Source of the DNA: Malachius bipustulatus
Lineage: Eukaryota; Arthropoda; Insecta; Coleoptera; Melyridae
Assembly: GCA_910589415.1 (NCBI GenBank)
Contig: OU342634.1
Span: 22,751,144 to 22,815,143 of the forward strand
Direction: 5' to 3'
DNA length: 64,000 nucleotides
This document shows positions 20,697-34,514 of this stretch, piece by piece; positions within the stretch are counted from its first letter, which is position 1, and every line of letters starts with the position of its first letter. The translations under genes and the position numbers were made by a program. Under the pieces are notes generated by a model that worked only from the letters and a program-made list of their open reading frames with translations, ran no database searches and had not been told where the DNA came from.

Positions 20697-23600
20697 TGTA
20701 TATATTGCTATTGTCAACCAAAAACATTGACGGTGCATGAAGATACGATTTTTCACATTTAGAAAAATGTGATTTCGAAATCGGATTTCTAATTATAATT
20801 TTGAAAATTTCGATTTTCCTGCAAAATTCCACCTCTGATATTTCTAACCATTCTTGCAGCTATATACGAATATAAACTGGTAATAGGCTAGAAAAAAGAG
20901 ATCTACTGGAGATTGAGTCAAAAAATCTTAATAATTTAATTATTAACAAAGGGCCAAGATTACTGAATAGTCTCCGAGGAAAATCAAGAAAATTTTCTGA
21001 TGGTAATTATTATTCATGCCCAGCGGTTGATTACTGCAAGTATATAAGAGCATAAATAAACGAAGCCTGTCAATACATAAAACACGAGCTCCATTAAACG
21101 ATTTCAGGTATAAATTAAACATTTTCAAAAGATATTTTCCTTTGAGTCGCAGGAAAGTAACCTTTTTTTAAAAAGCCAAGCGTGTTTAAGGCATCATCTA
21201 GTCTATGCCGTTCCTTTATTGATCGCAAGGTTACCTATTTATCTTGTAAATTATAAGTCATTTCAAAATAAATCGTTTCACCAATAATTATATTCGTATA
21301 AATCTAAAGTAAAAATTGTTACCACCAGGTCAAGTCAATAAAATAAAAGTAGTTCTCTTACCATCTGGATGATTTTCTCTGGGAATGGAGTTGACGATTT
21401 ATGATTTGGGCGATTCGTGCCGGGCGGCGGCCCGTCTGAACGACCTAGTTTCCCTCGGGCATGAAGAGCCGCCCCCGGACCTTATGTAAGGGTGGAAATG
21501 AAACGGCCGGTAGTTCTTCACGTCAGAACGGCTTTACCTTGCAGAAATACGAGCGTCATGCCTGCGCCATAACTTCAGACACAGAAAGTAACTCTGGCCG
21601 CGTATCTCGCAGATTAACTTACATAAATTTCAGCGGCTCTTCTGTAAAGACGCCCGGACATAATTAATGAGACTACGTGATTAAGATTATGTCTCTTCAG
21701 TGAGAAAAACAACGGGATTAGGAGACGCCATGCAGGCACTAAGGACCAAGGGACCGATCTGGAGGGCCTGTCAAGTCAACAAGGACGCTGTTGCCATATT
21801 CATATTACACAGATATTCAACTTTCATTTCATTCCCATTCAAATTCCGTTCGAAATTCCATTCGATGATTGATGGACTGTTGAAGTAAATTACAGCTCAA
21901 TCTGAACTTGTCAGTTGAAAGATTTGAATGTACACCAACACCATGACCACTGTTTAACCACAAAACGCATATCTATACATATGTTTTTATGTTTACGTAA
22001 GTCGTTAGCCATATGGTTGTGTTACTTTAATAAGACATATCTACCCATTAAAGAGCATTATACATTATACCACACACTTGAATAAATAGGCTACGACGGG
22101 ACACCCTGAACGGTTTTGTTGTTTCAACTGCTTCGGAGATCTCCAGCCCTTAAAACAACTTCATATATGCATCCAAGTGCATGCACGTCTTATTTTCTTT
22201 AATTGAATAAGGATGGAAAAATTTAGTTTATTTTTTATTTAACCATGCGACTTGATATACCTTAGCTTATATCTGGGGATTTTTGTTCAATACTAAAATA
22301 AATTTCGATATTATCAACTTCCCACTTTTACCCCTCCTAAAAACCGAGTGATGACTTCACCGACATATTTTTTTTTTACAACTGCTGATTTATGAAATAA
22401 AATTAATAATGCTCTATGCTTTAAAACTATCAGATTAATGTAAAAATTTTGCACGTCACCTGGCAAAACTATCTAATAAAGTTACTTTAAAAGGTATCTC
22501 TATCCCCCTCTAAGAGCCATGCAAGAAAATGCAATTATGTATAAAATCAAAATGTGCTGTTCAGAAGCAAAAGTAATTTAATGAAATATTAATAATGCTT
22601 ACATACCTAAACCACATGCCTCTGTGATTGTTATAATCAAATGCCTGAAATGCGATGCAATTAAAATGCAATTAACAAAATTAATTACGTATATTCACTG
22701 AATAGCAGAATGTATATATTATAGTAATAATTAAAAAAATACACTCTTCACATGAGTTTGTCGAAAATTTTGTAATATTAAGTGGTACCTAGATATGTCA
22801 AGCTTTAGGAATACACGTTACCAAATTGATAGTTTTATATCAAATGAGACTTTAAAGGGAGATTGGTTATTATTTGAAAAAAAATAATGACGTCATCATT
22901 TTAAATATCCTTCAAGGGGTGGAAATCTGAATTTGATACAACTGAGAGTTAAAAGATAAACGCATTCTTCTAGTTAAATTCTTTGATTCCACAGTCCGCA
23001 TTCGAGATTTGAAATGGCTCCCCCAAAAAAAAACAATGTTCAAAGTAGTGATACACACGTCCTCAAGAAAAATCTTCGTGTGGCTCTTCTGCTTGTACAG
23101 CGCGTCCCGTCTGGTCCTACAAAATTTGGAGTTTGGAGGGCTCACAATTCTGAAAATATAATGCCGAGAATTTTTGAACTGGCGAGGTTGTCTCTGCTAT
23201 ATACCACATAATTGTTTTGCAAGGAGATAGATGCAAATCTCCCTTATTTTCCTTTAGTTGAAAAAAATCACACGGTTTTGCGTTATCAGGTATACCTCTT
23301 TTCTTTGCCAGACAGAGATTTTTAATATTGAGCTGGTCTTGTATAGTTCTGACCTAAGAAACGAAAGCCAGGCCATTATAGGGTGTAACCAAAAGTTGTC
23401 AAAAGTATTTTGAAAAAATTCAGCTCCTTAATCAGATATTTAACTTGAATTTACCAGTAACTTTCTTGCTTTTGTGGGACAAAAATTCGTTGGCAAGAGA
23501 AGAAAATCTAACAATCTCTTTAGATAGGTATCAGCTCAATAAAATAATTATCAGCTCAATAAAATCACAGATCCTATATAGGCTTCCTACAGAAATTCGC

Positions 23601-23924
23601 TAGCTACACATGTCCATGGTTCATCACAATTACATTACGAAACGCTATAACTGTAAAGCAACGTAGGTAACATTATGAATTTGTCTTTTCTGATACAGCT
23701 ATCATAGAAGTATTGCTCTTTTTATATTTACACATCCTCATCGCCTTAGATTGTTAATCCTCTCTTTCAGATCGTCTTCTTTGAAATATGTGTATTGATA
23801 ATCGCGAGGAAGGAAGGTCATAATAATTACGAAAGTGATTATTAGTAGCTTTAGTTCAAAAAAAAATACAAAAACCTGTCCCCTGCATGTAATTTCAGAA
23901 AACCCAATCCATTTTCTGTTCGAA
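20697..23924. other. Intergenic with one GC-rich block
   Basis: AT-rich apart from 21410-21670, which is conspicuously GC-richer. That block contains a 68-codon open frame (21461-21667) without a recognisable domain. It might be an exon, but I see no clear splice sites or promoter; a regulatory block is as likely. Nothing else stands out. Confidence 0.35.
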
Positions 23925-25089
23925 TACCGTAAAACGGGGTTACTTTGCGCCTCCAGGGGTTACTTTGCACCATACTTGAAAAGAGTTAGATGTTTGTTTA
24001 AAAAAAAGATATGCATACGCAACACGAAATGCAACGTATTTTATTAAACGTTGACTACTACTGAAGTGTCTTTGATGCTAGACAGGCTTTCCGCCCTTTC
24101 CAAAGACCTTGCAATTTATTGGCAAAGTGTGCTGCTGAAATTCACAACTTTCTTGGTGGTCAAAATTTGATGTATATAGAGGATTTTAGTCAAGTTTATC
24201 AAGTAAGTAGTTATATACTTATCTTCTAGTGTATTTTAGTTGCTGTTTTTCATTCAAACAAAAGTAATATTTTTTTTATTATTAACCTACAAATTCTTAC
24301 ACTTTGGGGGTTGCTTTGCTCCGGAGCAAAGTATACTCAACCAACTAAGTATTGTTTTTTTTTTTGTTAAAGAAATGCCTAGAACATACAAAAGACAACT
24401 TTTAAAGAACAAGAAAAAGAACAGTAGTTTATGGCTTACATGGAAGGCAAGCAAGTACCCAACAACACTTATAAGCGTGAAGATGTTGTCTTTTTGCTTG
24501 AAGCTTGAAGGTCGCTTTGTAGTTTTTTTATATGACGCAGAGATTTTCCCTGAGGAAATTATCAGTTTTAACAAAAATGATGTTACCATTAACGCCATGG
24601 AAAAGTTCTTTAAAATCCTGGAAATGACCTAAAAAACATGATGTGATGACTTACTCCTAATTACTCCACCTAAGACTTACTCCACCTCAGAAATTTTCCA
24701 GGAGAGGATTTTCTTCAGTTCCTGAGTTGGATAATGTTTTTTTCTAAAAAGTCTGATTAACTGGATTTTTGTTTTCTCTTATTATTTTATCTAAAAGAAT
24801 TTACTGTTAAGTTTTTGTAATTTTAGAATGTTATTTATGTTTTTTTCATATTTATTCATGTTAAAGTAACCCCACCCCGTCCATTGGTATACTTTGCTCC
24901 ACTTTTTAACAAAAAAAAACCAGATAATGCCTTTTTTGAAAACGAAACAACATCATAACAACGTCGTTGACACTTCTGGTTATGTTGTATGTCAAAAAAT
25001 TTTAAGTGTCTATGTTAAAAAAAAAATTTATGTTATAATATGTAAATCTTCTATTTAAAAATGGAGCACAGTCACCCCAGTTTACGGTA
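23925..25089 (+). mobile_element. Pogo-like DNA transposon, deletion derivative
   Basis: The ends TACCGTAAAACGGGGTTACT (23925-23944) and AGTCACCCCAGTTTACGGTA (25070-25089) are imperfect inverted repeats ending in TA. The motif GGGTTACTTTGC or a variant is repeated near the ends (about 23937, 23957, 24308, and inverted near 24866 and 24888), which could be transposase binding sites. The interior retains the first and last parts of a pogo/Tigger-type transposase; the catalytic centre is gone. Confidence 0.7.
24375..24747 (+). pseudogene. Pogo/Tigger-type transposase remnant (both termini only)
   Basis: The frame from ATG 24375 begins MPRTYKR, a common start of pogo-family transposases, and is open to 24632. 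Residues ~48-82 resemble the C-terminal domain of that family. A shift near 24613 moves the rest to another frame, where KSWK, a stop in place of W, then PKKHDV is read. After a further disruption RRGFSSVPEL follows at about 24705-24729, matching the usual C-terminus. The central DDE core (roughly 300 residues in complete relatives) is absent. The fragment cannot be functional. Confidence 0.6.
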
Positions 25090-28000
25090 CTGCCTGTATT
25101 TATTAACTCTCACAACAGATCAGCTTATTGTATTTTACGACACACAAATAGTGTTCGTCCTTCCGGAAAGCAGTAGCAAACTACCGGAAGTATTTTATTG
25201 GTCCAGTAAAATTCCTCAAAGAGTTTTGTTGGAATTCCAGCTGTAGCAAAATAGGTCCCATCATATGTAGGTAAATACAATAATTAACCGCAAATTACGT
25301 GGAAGGTGAGAATCAGATATTTTCATGAGTATTGGATTCTTAGAATCAAGGTATTTAATAAACAATGTAAAACAAGAGATCAGCAGGTCATGTATCAATT
25401 TTTCTTGATTATAAATAATATTGAAAGTGATTTTTCTATAACCTTCCAATAATTTATATGCATTACCTATATAGTTGTTTAAATAAGATAACTAAAATCC
25501 GTGGGTTATATATAGGCTCAAGTTCATTACCTACTGATCTAATGTCAAAGAAAAGAAAAGAAAAGAAAATACTAGCAATATAATATTTTGCTCAAGAATT
25601 TCACTTCTAATAAGTAAGTATAGTTGTTTTAATATTTAGGTAGGTATAGTCTCTTCAATTTAGGATAGAAGAGTTCTTTGGAGATTGCATTTCTGTTTCC
25701 TTCACTCTGTTTGAGGTTTGTCGCGTTTCATTTGAAGAGAGTAAGTAGTTCGTGAAATAAGGCTCACCTGGTGAATAGAACGAATCTAAGAGATGCGTTA
25801 TTTCATCTCGCTGGGACCAATTTATTATTCGATAGAAAAGAGAATGCTCTCTATATAAGCGTCTTTGGAGAAATAAAAGGCACTCTTTACTTATTTATCT
25901 GGTCGTTTTGTGCGCGAGTGGCGAACAACATTGAACATTAAATCGTGTAGCTCGTTGTATATAAACCCCGTTCGGTAAGAAGCTCGCCCGCCCGACGTGG
26001 CGTAGAGAGTACTACTCGGAGCAATCTAAAAAGGACAAAACTGGCTGTGGAAAGCGAGCAGCCGATTCCATTTTTCCTTCGAGTCGAAGGTCCATTATCC
26101 CTATAACGATATATTTTTTGAATAGCCGCGAAAACAAGTAAGTGATAGAAGAGTGGGCCCTGGAGAACAATAGTTCTGCAACCGAAGCGAAGAAGCGAAT
26201 GTAAATAGGATTCCCATGAAGGACTCGAGAGTTGAGGATCGAAAAGGAACCGATCTCATACATACATCGCTGCCGGCTGGAATTTTTTATTCCGGGAACT
26301 CTGAATTTCGTCTTCTTTTATGCCGAACCTTCGCATTTGTATAAATAGAAAATTGTTTTACATCCCGGTCTCACAAGATTTATTCAAATAAAAATATATG
26401 GAGGCGAAGATATAATTTTAACTGAGCCTTTGTATCTTAAGGGTAGTTTTATTCTATCCCACGGCTGAAAGAATTTCACATGTATCGTTTGTAGGTATCT
26501 ATTTTTTAAAAGATATTATTTTCACGCGTCGATTTAGGTATTGAAAATTGAGGTATTGAAGCACGTTTCAAATATTCGAAAGAAAAACTTCTAGAAAAAA
26601 TGTGACCAATAAGTATTTGATTTTTTGTTTTCAATTTCTTTCCGCACACCATTATGAGGACTTTTCACTCGATAACTTATATATTTGCAAAAGACTTAAA
26701 ACATTATTACTACATCGATTTAAGTCACTAATAAAGAAACTGTTTTCGATTCATTTTTTGTTTGTGATTTGTGATTGAGATGTGGTTCTGTTTGTTCAAA
26801 TAGCTGATGGTTCGTATTTTTTGTTTGTTGAATTCCTCTGCAACTCCTATCCTCATCCAAGTTTTTTTTTAATACTTATGACTTCTCTACCAATAATCAA
26901 TAATAATAATTGTAGAATAACTTATGAGAGATATTAATTTTGACCTGATATATTTGTTTATACATATACCTACCTTGTCCTAATTTAATTCAGTGGTATG
27001 ATACACGAAATGTTCTTAAACATCTTATAATCGTGAGAAATAAAATTCTCTCTCACGTTGTTTTTATTTATATACTTAGTAAATAACTGGTATCTGTAAT
27101 CAGTCACCTATTCTCTATTTGCGACGATGTATAATCCCGTATAGTCGCTACAAAACGCAGAGCTCATCTGCACGACAATCTAGCGAGCTAGGTTTGCATA
27201 AAAACCGGCAATTAACGACCTAATTATGTGAATATACAGTGCCTGGAATGTGACCTAATGTTCCACGCCAGTGCTGTGTTTAGAGACAAAGCCCGGCTTC
27301 CAGTTGTAAGGCAAATAATTCCAATTCCAGGGAGGAAGCAGTTAACTTGACAATAACTATAATTCCTAACAGAATGCAATTTCACTCGGTGCAATCGCCT
27401 TAATATAATCTTTCTGGCTCTTCTCCTGCGTTCCGACGCTTCCTGATAGTTCAAAATTGCATTAAATGAACAGAGTTTCGGATGATATTAATTTAAGAAG
27501 AATGGCAACAGAATACGGGAGTTCATTAATAATTATCATGTCTTCAAAAGCTGTCTACTAGCTTTATGATTCAATGCAAAAATTGCTCTTATAACTATAA
27601 CTTATTTTTCCTGTTGAACGAAAATATAAATATTGTTTACGAATTTTAAATCTCTGACAGTTCAAATTAGGAGATCAAATTAGGAATTAGATTTCCCTTC
27701 ACTAATATGATACTCTCTCCCCACTTAAGAGTAAAAGGGAAACTATGGGACGCCAGACACTTTTTTTCTGATTTTACAATAAATTTGATGTTTGATTTAA
27801 CGAAGTGACACTCTAAGATCTGAAAAAAATGTCTAGAAAATTATCTGAGATTTATTTTTGTTTGTTTTTTCTTGAACTTTAAAAGAATTCTAATAAATAG
27901 TAGTAGTAAATAGTAGTTAATCAGTGAAAAGCCATGATTAAAAAAGAATAACAATCATTACTTTATTAACATTGAATTAGGATACAAGTTACAAAGCCAG

Positions 28001-29265
28001 TAAAATTTGAAATTCTTGGGATAGATAATACTTGATAGTTTTTATATAAAGTATTTCAATTTACAAGAATATTAATGGGCTTTAGTCAGATGGATCTTTC
28101 CTCCGCTTGTCAAGTTTACATAAAGGCGTTTTAAAATAATTAGATAATTAATGAAATAATTAATCACTTCATCAATTTCAGTCCCTTTATTTTCATTTTA
28201 ACAACTCATGAATCATGGAGGTATGATACTGGAGATAGGCTTTTTAGTTTGTGTATTTCAAAAATGTTTGTTTCGCTCTTTTTGCCAAAGGTTAAAAAAA
28301 AATAGAACTTTATTTGCAGTTCGCTGGTGCTATTGCTTGGGTGCCTTTCCGAATTGTCATGATGAAATAGGTGAACTTGCAGTTCAACGGTAATTCGTTG
28401 TTTCTCAATTAAGTACCACAAGGGTCAGGCGAAGAGCTTTTTAGTAGGTTGCGAAATGCTTTTGAAAATAACAAGCAGCGTCTGATGTCGGAAAGCAAAA
28501 AACGCCGGAAGTTGATGTTAATCTATTGATTATTAACGGGAAACATTCTGGTTTAATTGGCCGAGCTAGTCAGCTATTCGTTGCCGAATTAGGTAATTGC
28601 CTCGTCAAACAACTATGGCGTCGATCGTTCATTCCGAAACATAGTTTCAGGTGAGAAACACGAAATGTAAATTTTACTAATTCGCTTAGAAAAATGCATG
28701 GTGCTTCGCAACTTCTTTAAATGGCGATAGAGATGGTAGTGTATAAATATTTAGGGATTTTCAGGTAGGTACAATAGTAAGATATACAGATGGACTTTTC
28801 TCCATTTTTTAATTCCCCGTTCGCGACGTTTTTCTGCTTCGTTCTTTGCCGGTGTCCTTCTCCATGGCCGTCATCCGACTTCTGATTTCCTGCCTCCGCG
28901 TCTTAGTCATTCCTCAATCAGCGAAGAGTTACGTCATATTGCCTGGAAGCTATTTGCCAGTATTTTAGCATTATTTTAGCGCGCGACACCTAAAATCATT
29001 CCTTCGAGCTATCTAAGATCTATGAATCGAACCTTCCAACGCCTGACAACGTCACAATAAATAACTAATTTTTTACCAAATTCAGCTTAGTTACCTTAAT
29101 TTTCATAATAAATTAGGCTCTTTAACTAATAGTTTATTAGCTATTCAACTTGATATTTTCTGAAATATTGATCGATTTAATAATTTTCGTGGGCCCAGTT
29201 TCTAAACGTTAAGATCTTGAAAATGTATCTCGGAAACAATGTCGAAATAGCATATTGTGAAACAA
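25090..29265. other. Intergenic, GC-richer patches only
   Basis: No credible gene. GC-richer patches without ORFs lie at 25840-26280 (with TATATAA-like words at 25852 and 25958), 27120-27460 and 28420-28650. They could be regulatory, but no specific signal decides it. Confidence 0.35.
25547..25570 (+). repeat. AAAGA microsatellite
   Basis: About four and a half tandem copies of AAAAG. Confidence 0.8.
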
Positions 29266-29314
29266 GTGCGGAAAAGAGAATATTTCTCACGAGTGTGAAA
29301 TTTCTTTTCCGCAC
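29266..29314. repeat. Perfect 12-bp hairpin at the edge of the Crypton-like element
   Basis: GTGCGGAAAAGA (29266-29277) and its exact reverse complement (29303-29314) enclose a 25-base loop. It is followed by ACACAGTACTTTTCCTACG. A similarly arranged sequence occurs at 43509-43576. Confidence 0.7.
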
Positions 29315-29330
29315 GTGCTACACACAGTAC

Positions 29331-30205
29331 TTTTCCTACGACCACAATTTAATAGATTAATTATTTAACAAATTTAACACATAAATTATTTTTTCTGACA
29401 ATGCTCTGCTTTTATGACCTTTTCTCCAATTTATGAAATGTTTATAAGCAGATTCGTATTTTTCTCTGGAAACTATAGGTAGCAAATTCAAAGAACACAA
29501 ACCTGCTTGTTTTCTGACTTCAGCAGCTGGTGTATTTTCTGCTTCAGATTCAGAGGAATCACAATCCATTATAATGATAGGTAACTAAAGTTTATTTTTT
29601 CAGACTACCTAGGTAGGTATTATTTTCAATTCTACCAATGACTTTTTAATATTACTATTATACTATACTGTTAAATCATTGTATTCTACCGACAATATTA
29701 TTATTATTTATTATTAGACTCTGTATCTAAACTAAAAATAAAGTGACATGGAGCATGGAGACGTGGTAGATATGCAGCTTCCACACAACGCAGGCGCAGT
29801 CGCGGATTGAAGTTAGAGGTGTGCGAGTTTTCACGTTCGTGAATTTGATTTGAACGCTACCAATGCTGTTATTAGCGATCAACTCGTAAATTTTAATAAT
29901 TACGCCACAAGAGTAGGTATAAATATTATATTTTATAGTCTTGTCGGGTTCTATGTTATCCCATTTGTGTTTATTTTATTACCTTGAAGCTTTAAATGAA
30001 TAGTTATTCCATTAACAATAAGTAACAGTGAGTTCTCATGCAGTTACCGCCCATCACTATTGTTTACATTAAAACTGTACGGAAACGATTTTTGGCTATG
30101 CGTTATGTCACTTTGTCGCACAGTTTTGGATACGTGAGAAATCTGCTAGTTTGCGCACAAAAAACGATGCGCAAAGTAGTGTTTTGTATAGTGGTCGTAG
30201 GAAAA
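29331..30205 (-). mobile_element. Element with short inverted ends and a recombinase N-terminus
   Basis: TTTTCCTACGACCAC (29331-29345) and its exact reverse complement (30191-30205) bound a segment holding the start of a Crypton-type recombinase gene on the minus strand, plus about 630 bp upstream of that gene. The segment from 29529 rightward is repeated at 50821-51549. Cryptons as usually described lack inverted ends, so the boundaries may belong to a deletion product or to a different carrier element. Confidence 0.55.
29357..29569 (-). pseudogene. N-terminal fragment of a Crypton-type tyrosine recombinase
   Basis: A 70-residue frame starting MDCDSSESEAENTP, an acidic leader. It continues with SREKYESAYKHFINWRKGHK and SEKIIYVLNLL, which resembles the core-binding (SAM-like) domain at the start of the Crypton-derived recombinases common in insect genomes. 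The frame then stops, and the catalytic domain with its R...HxxR...Y residues is absent. The second copy (50821) retains only the first 14 codons, with several substitutions. The family call rests on one domain and is moderate. Confidence 0.5.
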
Positions 30206-33200
30206 ATTAGCTTTTAGCCTATCAAGAATAAGCCTGATGTGTATGCACTGATCTGTTACCCATGCAAGATTAATAAATCTTTCAAAAAGAAAACTTTTTA
30301 TTTTGAGTTCTGCCAGCGGCTTGATTGAAATGTCTCTTGATTAAAATGCCATGAAAAATATGAGCAACCTAATGTCAAGTGTGAATGCGATGGACAATAG
30401 ATTGTTATATTATATGGGTAGGTATATCAAAGTTCATTTTAATTTTAGTTTAATAATGTTATTTAATTAAGGCTTAATCAATAAGCTTGATGCGTACAGT
30501 CCCAAATAGGTGTCAGTTTTGTTTTATATTAGACGAACCTTTCTCACTGTGATCTTTGATGAAGGTTTCCAACGGTGGCGCTAATAAAATCAAGCACCAA
30601 ACCAATTACAGCAATAAATCAAAGTAGTGACATAATGACAAGACGACGCTTTCCAAAACTACAAATATGTGTTTAGAGCTAGTGATGATGAAGCATATTT
30701 CGTTGCTTGCACTCGGGGGACGTTATCTGACCGATCAATGTGTACAGCGTGCATCGTGTAATCTCTCCAGACGAGGGTTGACACATTATTATCTCCGTTC
30801 CTTGACGACCAAACCTGTTCCCGGACTCGCTAAGTAACCTAATCAGTGTCACTTCATACCCAAGGCTTATTCGGCACCTAAAACCTACTTCCTTTTTCAC
30901 TTAGAATTATTCATTGTTGCCAAGTCAGATATCTGCTTATTATAAATTTTATGGTTTGCGTCATGGCTAATAGTTTCGTAGTTTTTTAAGGATGTTTAAA
31001 CAAATTTTATATAAGAGCACAATTCCGAGGGCTGTTTCTTTTTCTGTATTAAGTAAATCACTTTATGTATTGTAAGTGGTGAATCTCTCCTGAATATATG
31101 ACCTCATCTCTTCTTGAAAGCCTATATAGCAAAGATTTGACGTTCTAAAAAGACATTTTCTACAGATGGTTAACCTTGACTATTAAGCTTAGTTGAATAT
31201 ACCTACCGACATTAGTAATTTGTTTATAAAAATTATGAGAATTTAGAGGAATGCGGCAACATTGTATTGTATCTTAATATAAAATTTATAAGAAAGATTA
31301 CAACTATGGAGTGTCAATTTGGTAGACAACTACAAACGCTTAATAACTATTCATGTCAACGCAGAGTTTTCTTTTATCGCCGTGAAGAGATCATTTAGGT
31401 GTTAACTGCGTTAAAATAACCTGCTAAGTGGCCTTTGTGAGTAACTGTGGGGCTCACTACAAAGCATAAACTCTACAAGGTATTCATCCCACGTTATAGA
31501 AGAACAATAATATAGCAAACCTTTTGATGAATGCTTGAGCACTTGCGTTTATTAACACAATTCAATATTTAATGAAGTTATATTTTTATATATACTATCA
31601 GCTTTTGTATAAGTTGACATTAATGCAGAATTTAATTTATATGATTATTTTTCAATCCACCATTATTTTAGCCCCACCATCCCGCGTTATATTTTGATTA
31701 AATCTTGTTATACTTATCTGAAAACATGGATTACATACTCAAATATGACTTCTCAACACTTAATCATGAAGACTTCTATTCACCAACAGAAGCTTAAAAC
31801 TAAGCAAAAAAATCCCCTTACTTGTTTAAGTTCAGAAAAATACCAGAAAAAAAGACAAAGCTTTGCAGAGTTGAAACAAAATGTCCGTTTCATATTTAAA
31901 AAAAACAATATCAAATCAAATTACTATTTGACAAGATATGATTCTTTAAACAACATTTTCTATGACTCTTTCACACAACAGTCACTGCCACTCTGACACT
32001 TTCTGACACTCACCAGAGTATCTATGACTTGAAGAAGGTTGAAGATGCAGAAAACGGCTTACAAATCCCGATACTAACTTTTCTGATACAGGATGACCGT
32101 AAAATTTTACATAGGGACATGTAAGCAGTTTTTCTGAATTTTTTTTAGTTTCAGGAAACTTGGCGTGATATTAAGGGAAATACACTGTTTATAGTAAATA
32201 CGTAAAAAGTGACACTGATGAAATAAGCGATACGATCCACATATTATTTTATTTTTATTTTGGTACATACTTAGTTAGTGACCCTGTATAAGCTTTATCT
32301 ATGCAAAAAGCGGTCCTAGGATAGGTTTTTGACACATTTTTAACAAATTTTTCAAAACATGGCTGATTTCATAATAGTTATGAGTTATGATATTGGTAGG
32401 TAGGTAACTATCACCAATTTCTAATATTCATGATAAAAGTAGAGTTAAAACATAAAATGGTTAGTTATGCATAAGTTATAACATCACGTAGCTGATTGTG
32501 ACAATATAATTAACTCGTGCTTGGCATATTATGTGTTCCTCCTTACAATATATTATCTTTATAACGTGACATTACCTTCCAAGCTAATAGGACTACCTAT
32601 TTCAGCTAAAAGTTGAATGTAGGTAGTCCTGTGACAACTACACAATAGTTGTTGTAGAATTCACCAGTTACGTCTATTTCGGCAGAGAATTGTAAGTGTC
32701 CTCGAACTAACTCGACGTTTTCCCCGCATATAGAAGTGGAACAGTAGAACAGACCACGACGACAACTCTCAACTTGGACAATTATTATAATTTCTCCCTG
32801 ACTGTGACATTGTCTCCTTTGTTGTTTCTCCCTATGACAAGTTGGAGATATTTTATTGGGTATTAAAGTGTTATCCATTAATCTATGGGGACTAGATGCG
32901 CCGCAGCAAAAGTTCACGTCCGAATGCCTAGAATCGAGATCAAGTTGGGAGTTTCGTGTGAGCAAATTGAATCAGACTGAATACATTATAATGTCTGTTT
33001 TGTATGCACACAAAAGCGGCGCCGAGACGACATTTGTTACCCGGAAGTTTCAAACAATTTACGCGGGGGTATTAATTGTAATGGAAACTTTCGCCTTCGG
33101 TTAGAGACTATGCGCGGAAAACGACAGAGAATTTACGTAGACTTATTTCTTTGCCGTGTAGTAGTAGTACTCGTAAAACATTATGCGAGCTTAACGGAAA

Positions 33201-34514
33201 CATGCATATTCAGTTGCATAGCAGGGAATTCGCAGAACGGGGTGTTAAATTCATTATTTCCACTGCCAAGATACTAACCCAGGATCTCAAAAAATTTACA
33301 CTTTTTTGCAGGAAACAAAACTATGACTGTATATTATGAAGTTGGTAAAGTCTCATTTAGAATTGCATATTTACTTACACTAAAAAAATATTTATGCATT
33401 TTATACATTGTGGAAATTAATCTTTAGTAATATTATCATACCTAGTTAGAAAGAATTGTTTTTGGGAAGGAAATTAACATGAAGTCATAGACTTCCAGTT
33501 GTAGATTTTAAAATGTTTAAAACGCTTTGTTTTTAAACGAAATAGTTCTTTTCGGCATAGGTATTCAGTTAACTGCAGTTAATTCGGAAGCTCTCAAATT
33601 TTCTTTTTTTTTTTAATCACTCATTTTAATACAGAGTGAAACAAAACTTGACCGACAAATTTCTCGTGAGGATTTCTCCAAGGATTTCTCGTGAAAAAAA
33701 AACGAAAGTTGCTTTGACGTTTCTCCAGATTTTGCGTCAAAACAAAGATACGGCTTTTCAAAGCTGATGACTTTTCATTAGTTTTCATTAGTCTGGGACT
33801 ATTTGAGGTCTCTAATTTAGGCAACAGAAATGCCGAATGTTGAAAGACTAGAGCAGCGAAAAGATCAAGGCTTTGAAGCAATCAAAGCAACTTCGGGAAT
33901 TTTCGAAAGAGTTCGACAGACTTTGATAAGAAAGAAGTAGTGTTCATAGCTGCCTAGACAAAAACGTCGAACCTACTCTTTGAAAAATGTAATGCTTACC
34001 TTTTTATTTAATTAAAAGAAGTTTCCACATATAGAAGAGTTTTTCTTGGAAACCATACTCAGCTATATTGAAAAAATGACTTTTTTATTATTCTTTTGCA
34101 GATTGCTGATTTAGAAATAAAATCACTAATTAAATCTCTTAAAAGCACTGTTCACATGGTTCCAAATGAATTCCCAGAAATTCTCAGCAAGTTTGATAGG
34201 GAACAAAATGCTTAATGGATTTTACAAAATTTCGAAAAAAAAAATGAACTGTTATCAAGGAAATCGCAAAATAAGTAGTCAAATATCATCAGCTTTGAAA
34301 GGTCGTATTTTTGATACTTACACAGTGCCGGTCAGAAAAGTTAGCACTACATTTGGTAAATTTTTTGGCTTTCCATTTTTTTATTTAAAAATTTTTTTCG
34401 TCACAAGTTTTTGCTTTTCAAACGATTAGAGTTGAGCACACTAGATTCATGGTGTAAATTTTAGTTCCAAATTCCAGAGAAAATGTCGTTTATAGCTATA
34501 AGCTATAAAATCAC
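30206..34514. other. Intergenic with a decayed MITE fragment
   Basis: No credible gene. A decayed relative of the palindromic MITE at 19840 lies at about 32040-32140 (AGAAAACGGCTTAC and ACATAGGGACATGTAA are recognisable). A chance-like 100-codon frame is at 31694-31996. GC-richer sequence at 32600-33120 has no consistent coding frame. Confidence 0.35.

Noticed and set aside
31694..31996. 100-codon open frame on the plus strand
   Set aside because: Low-complexity, Lys/Asn/Ser-rich, no domain, promoter or repeat copy.
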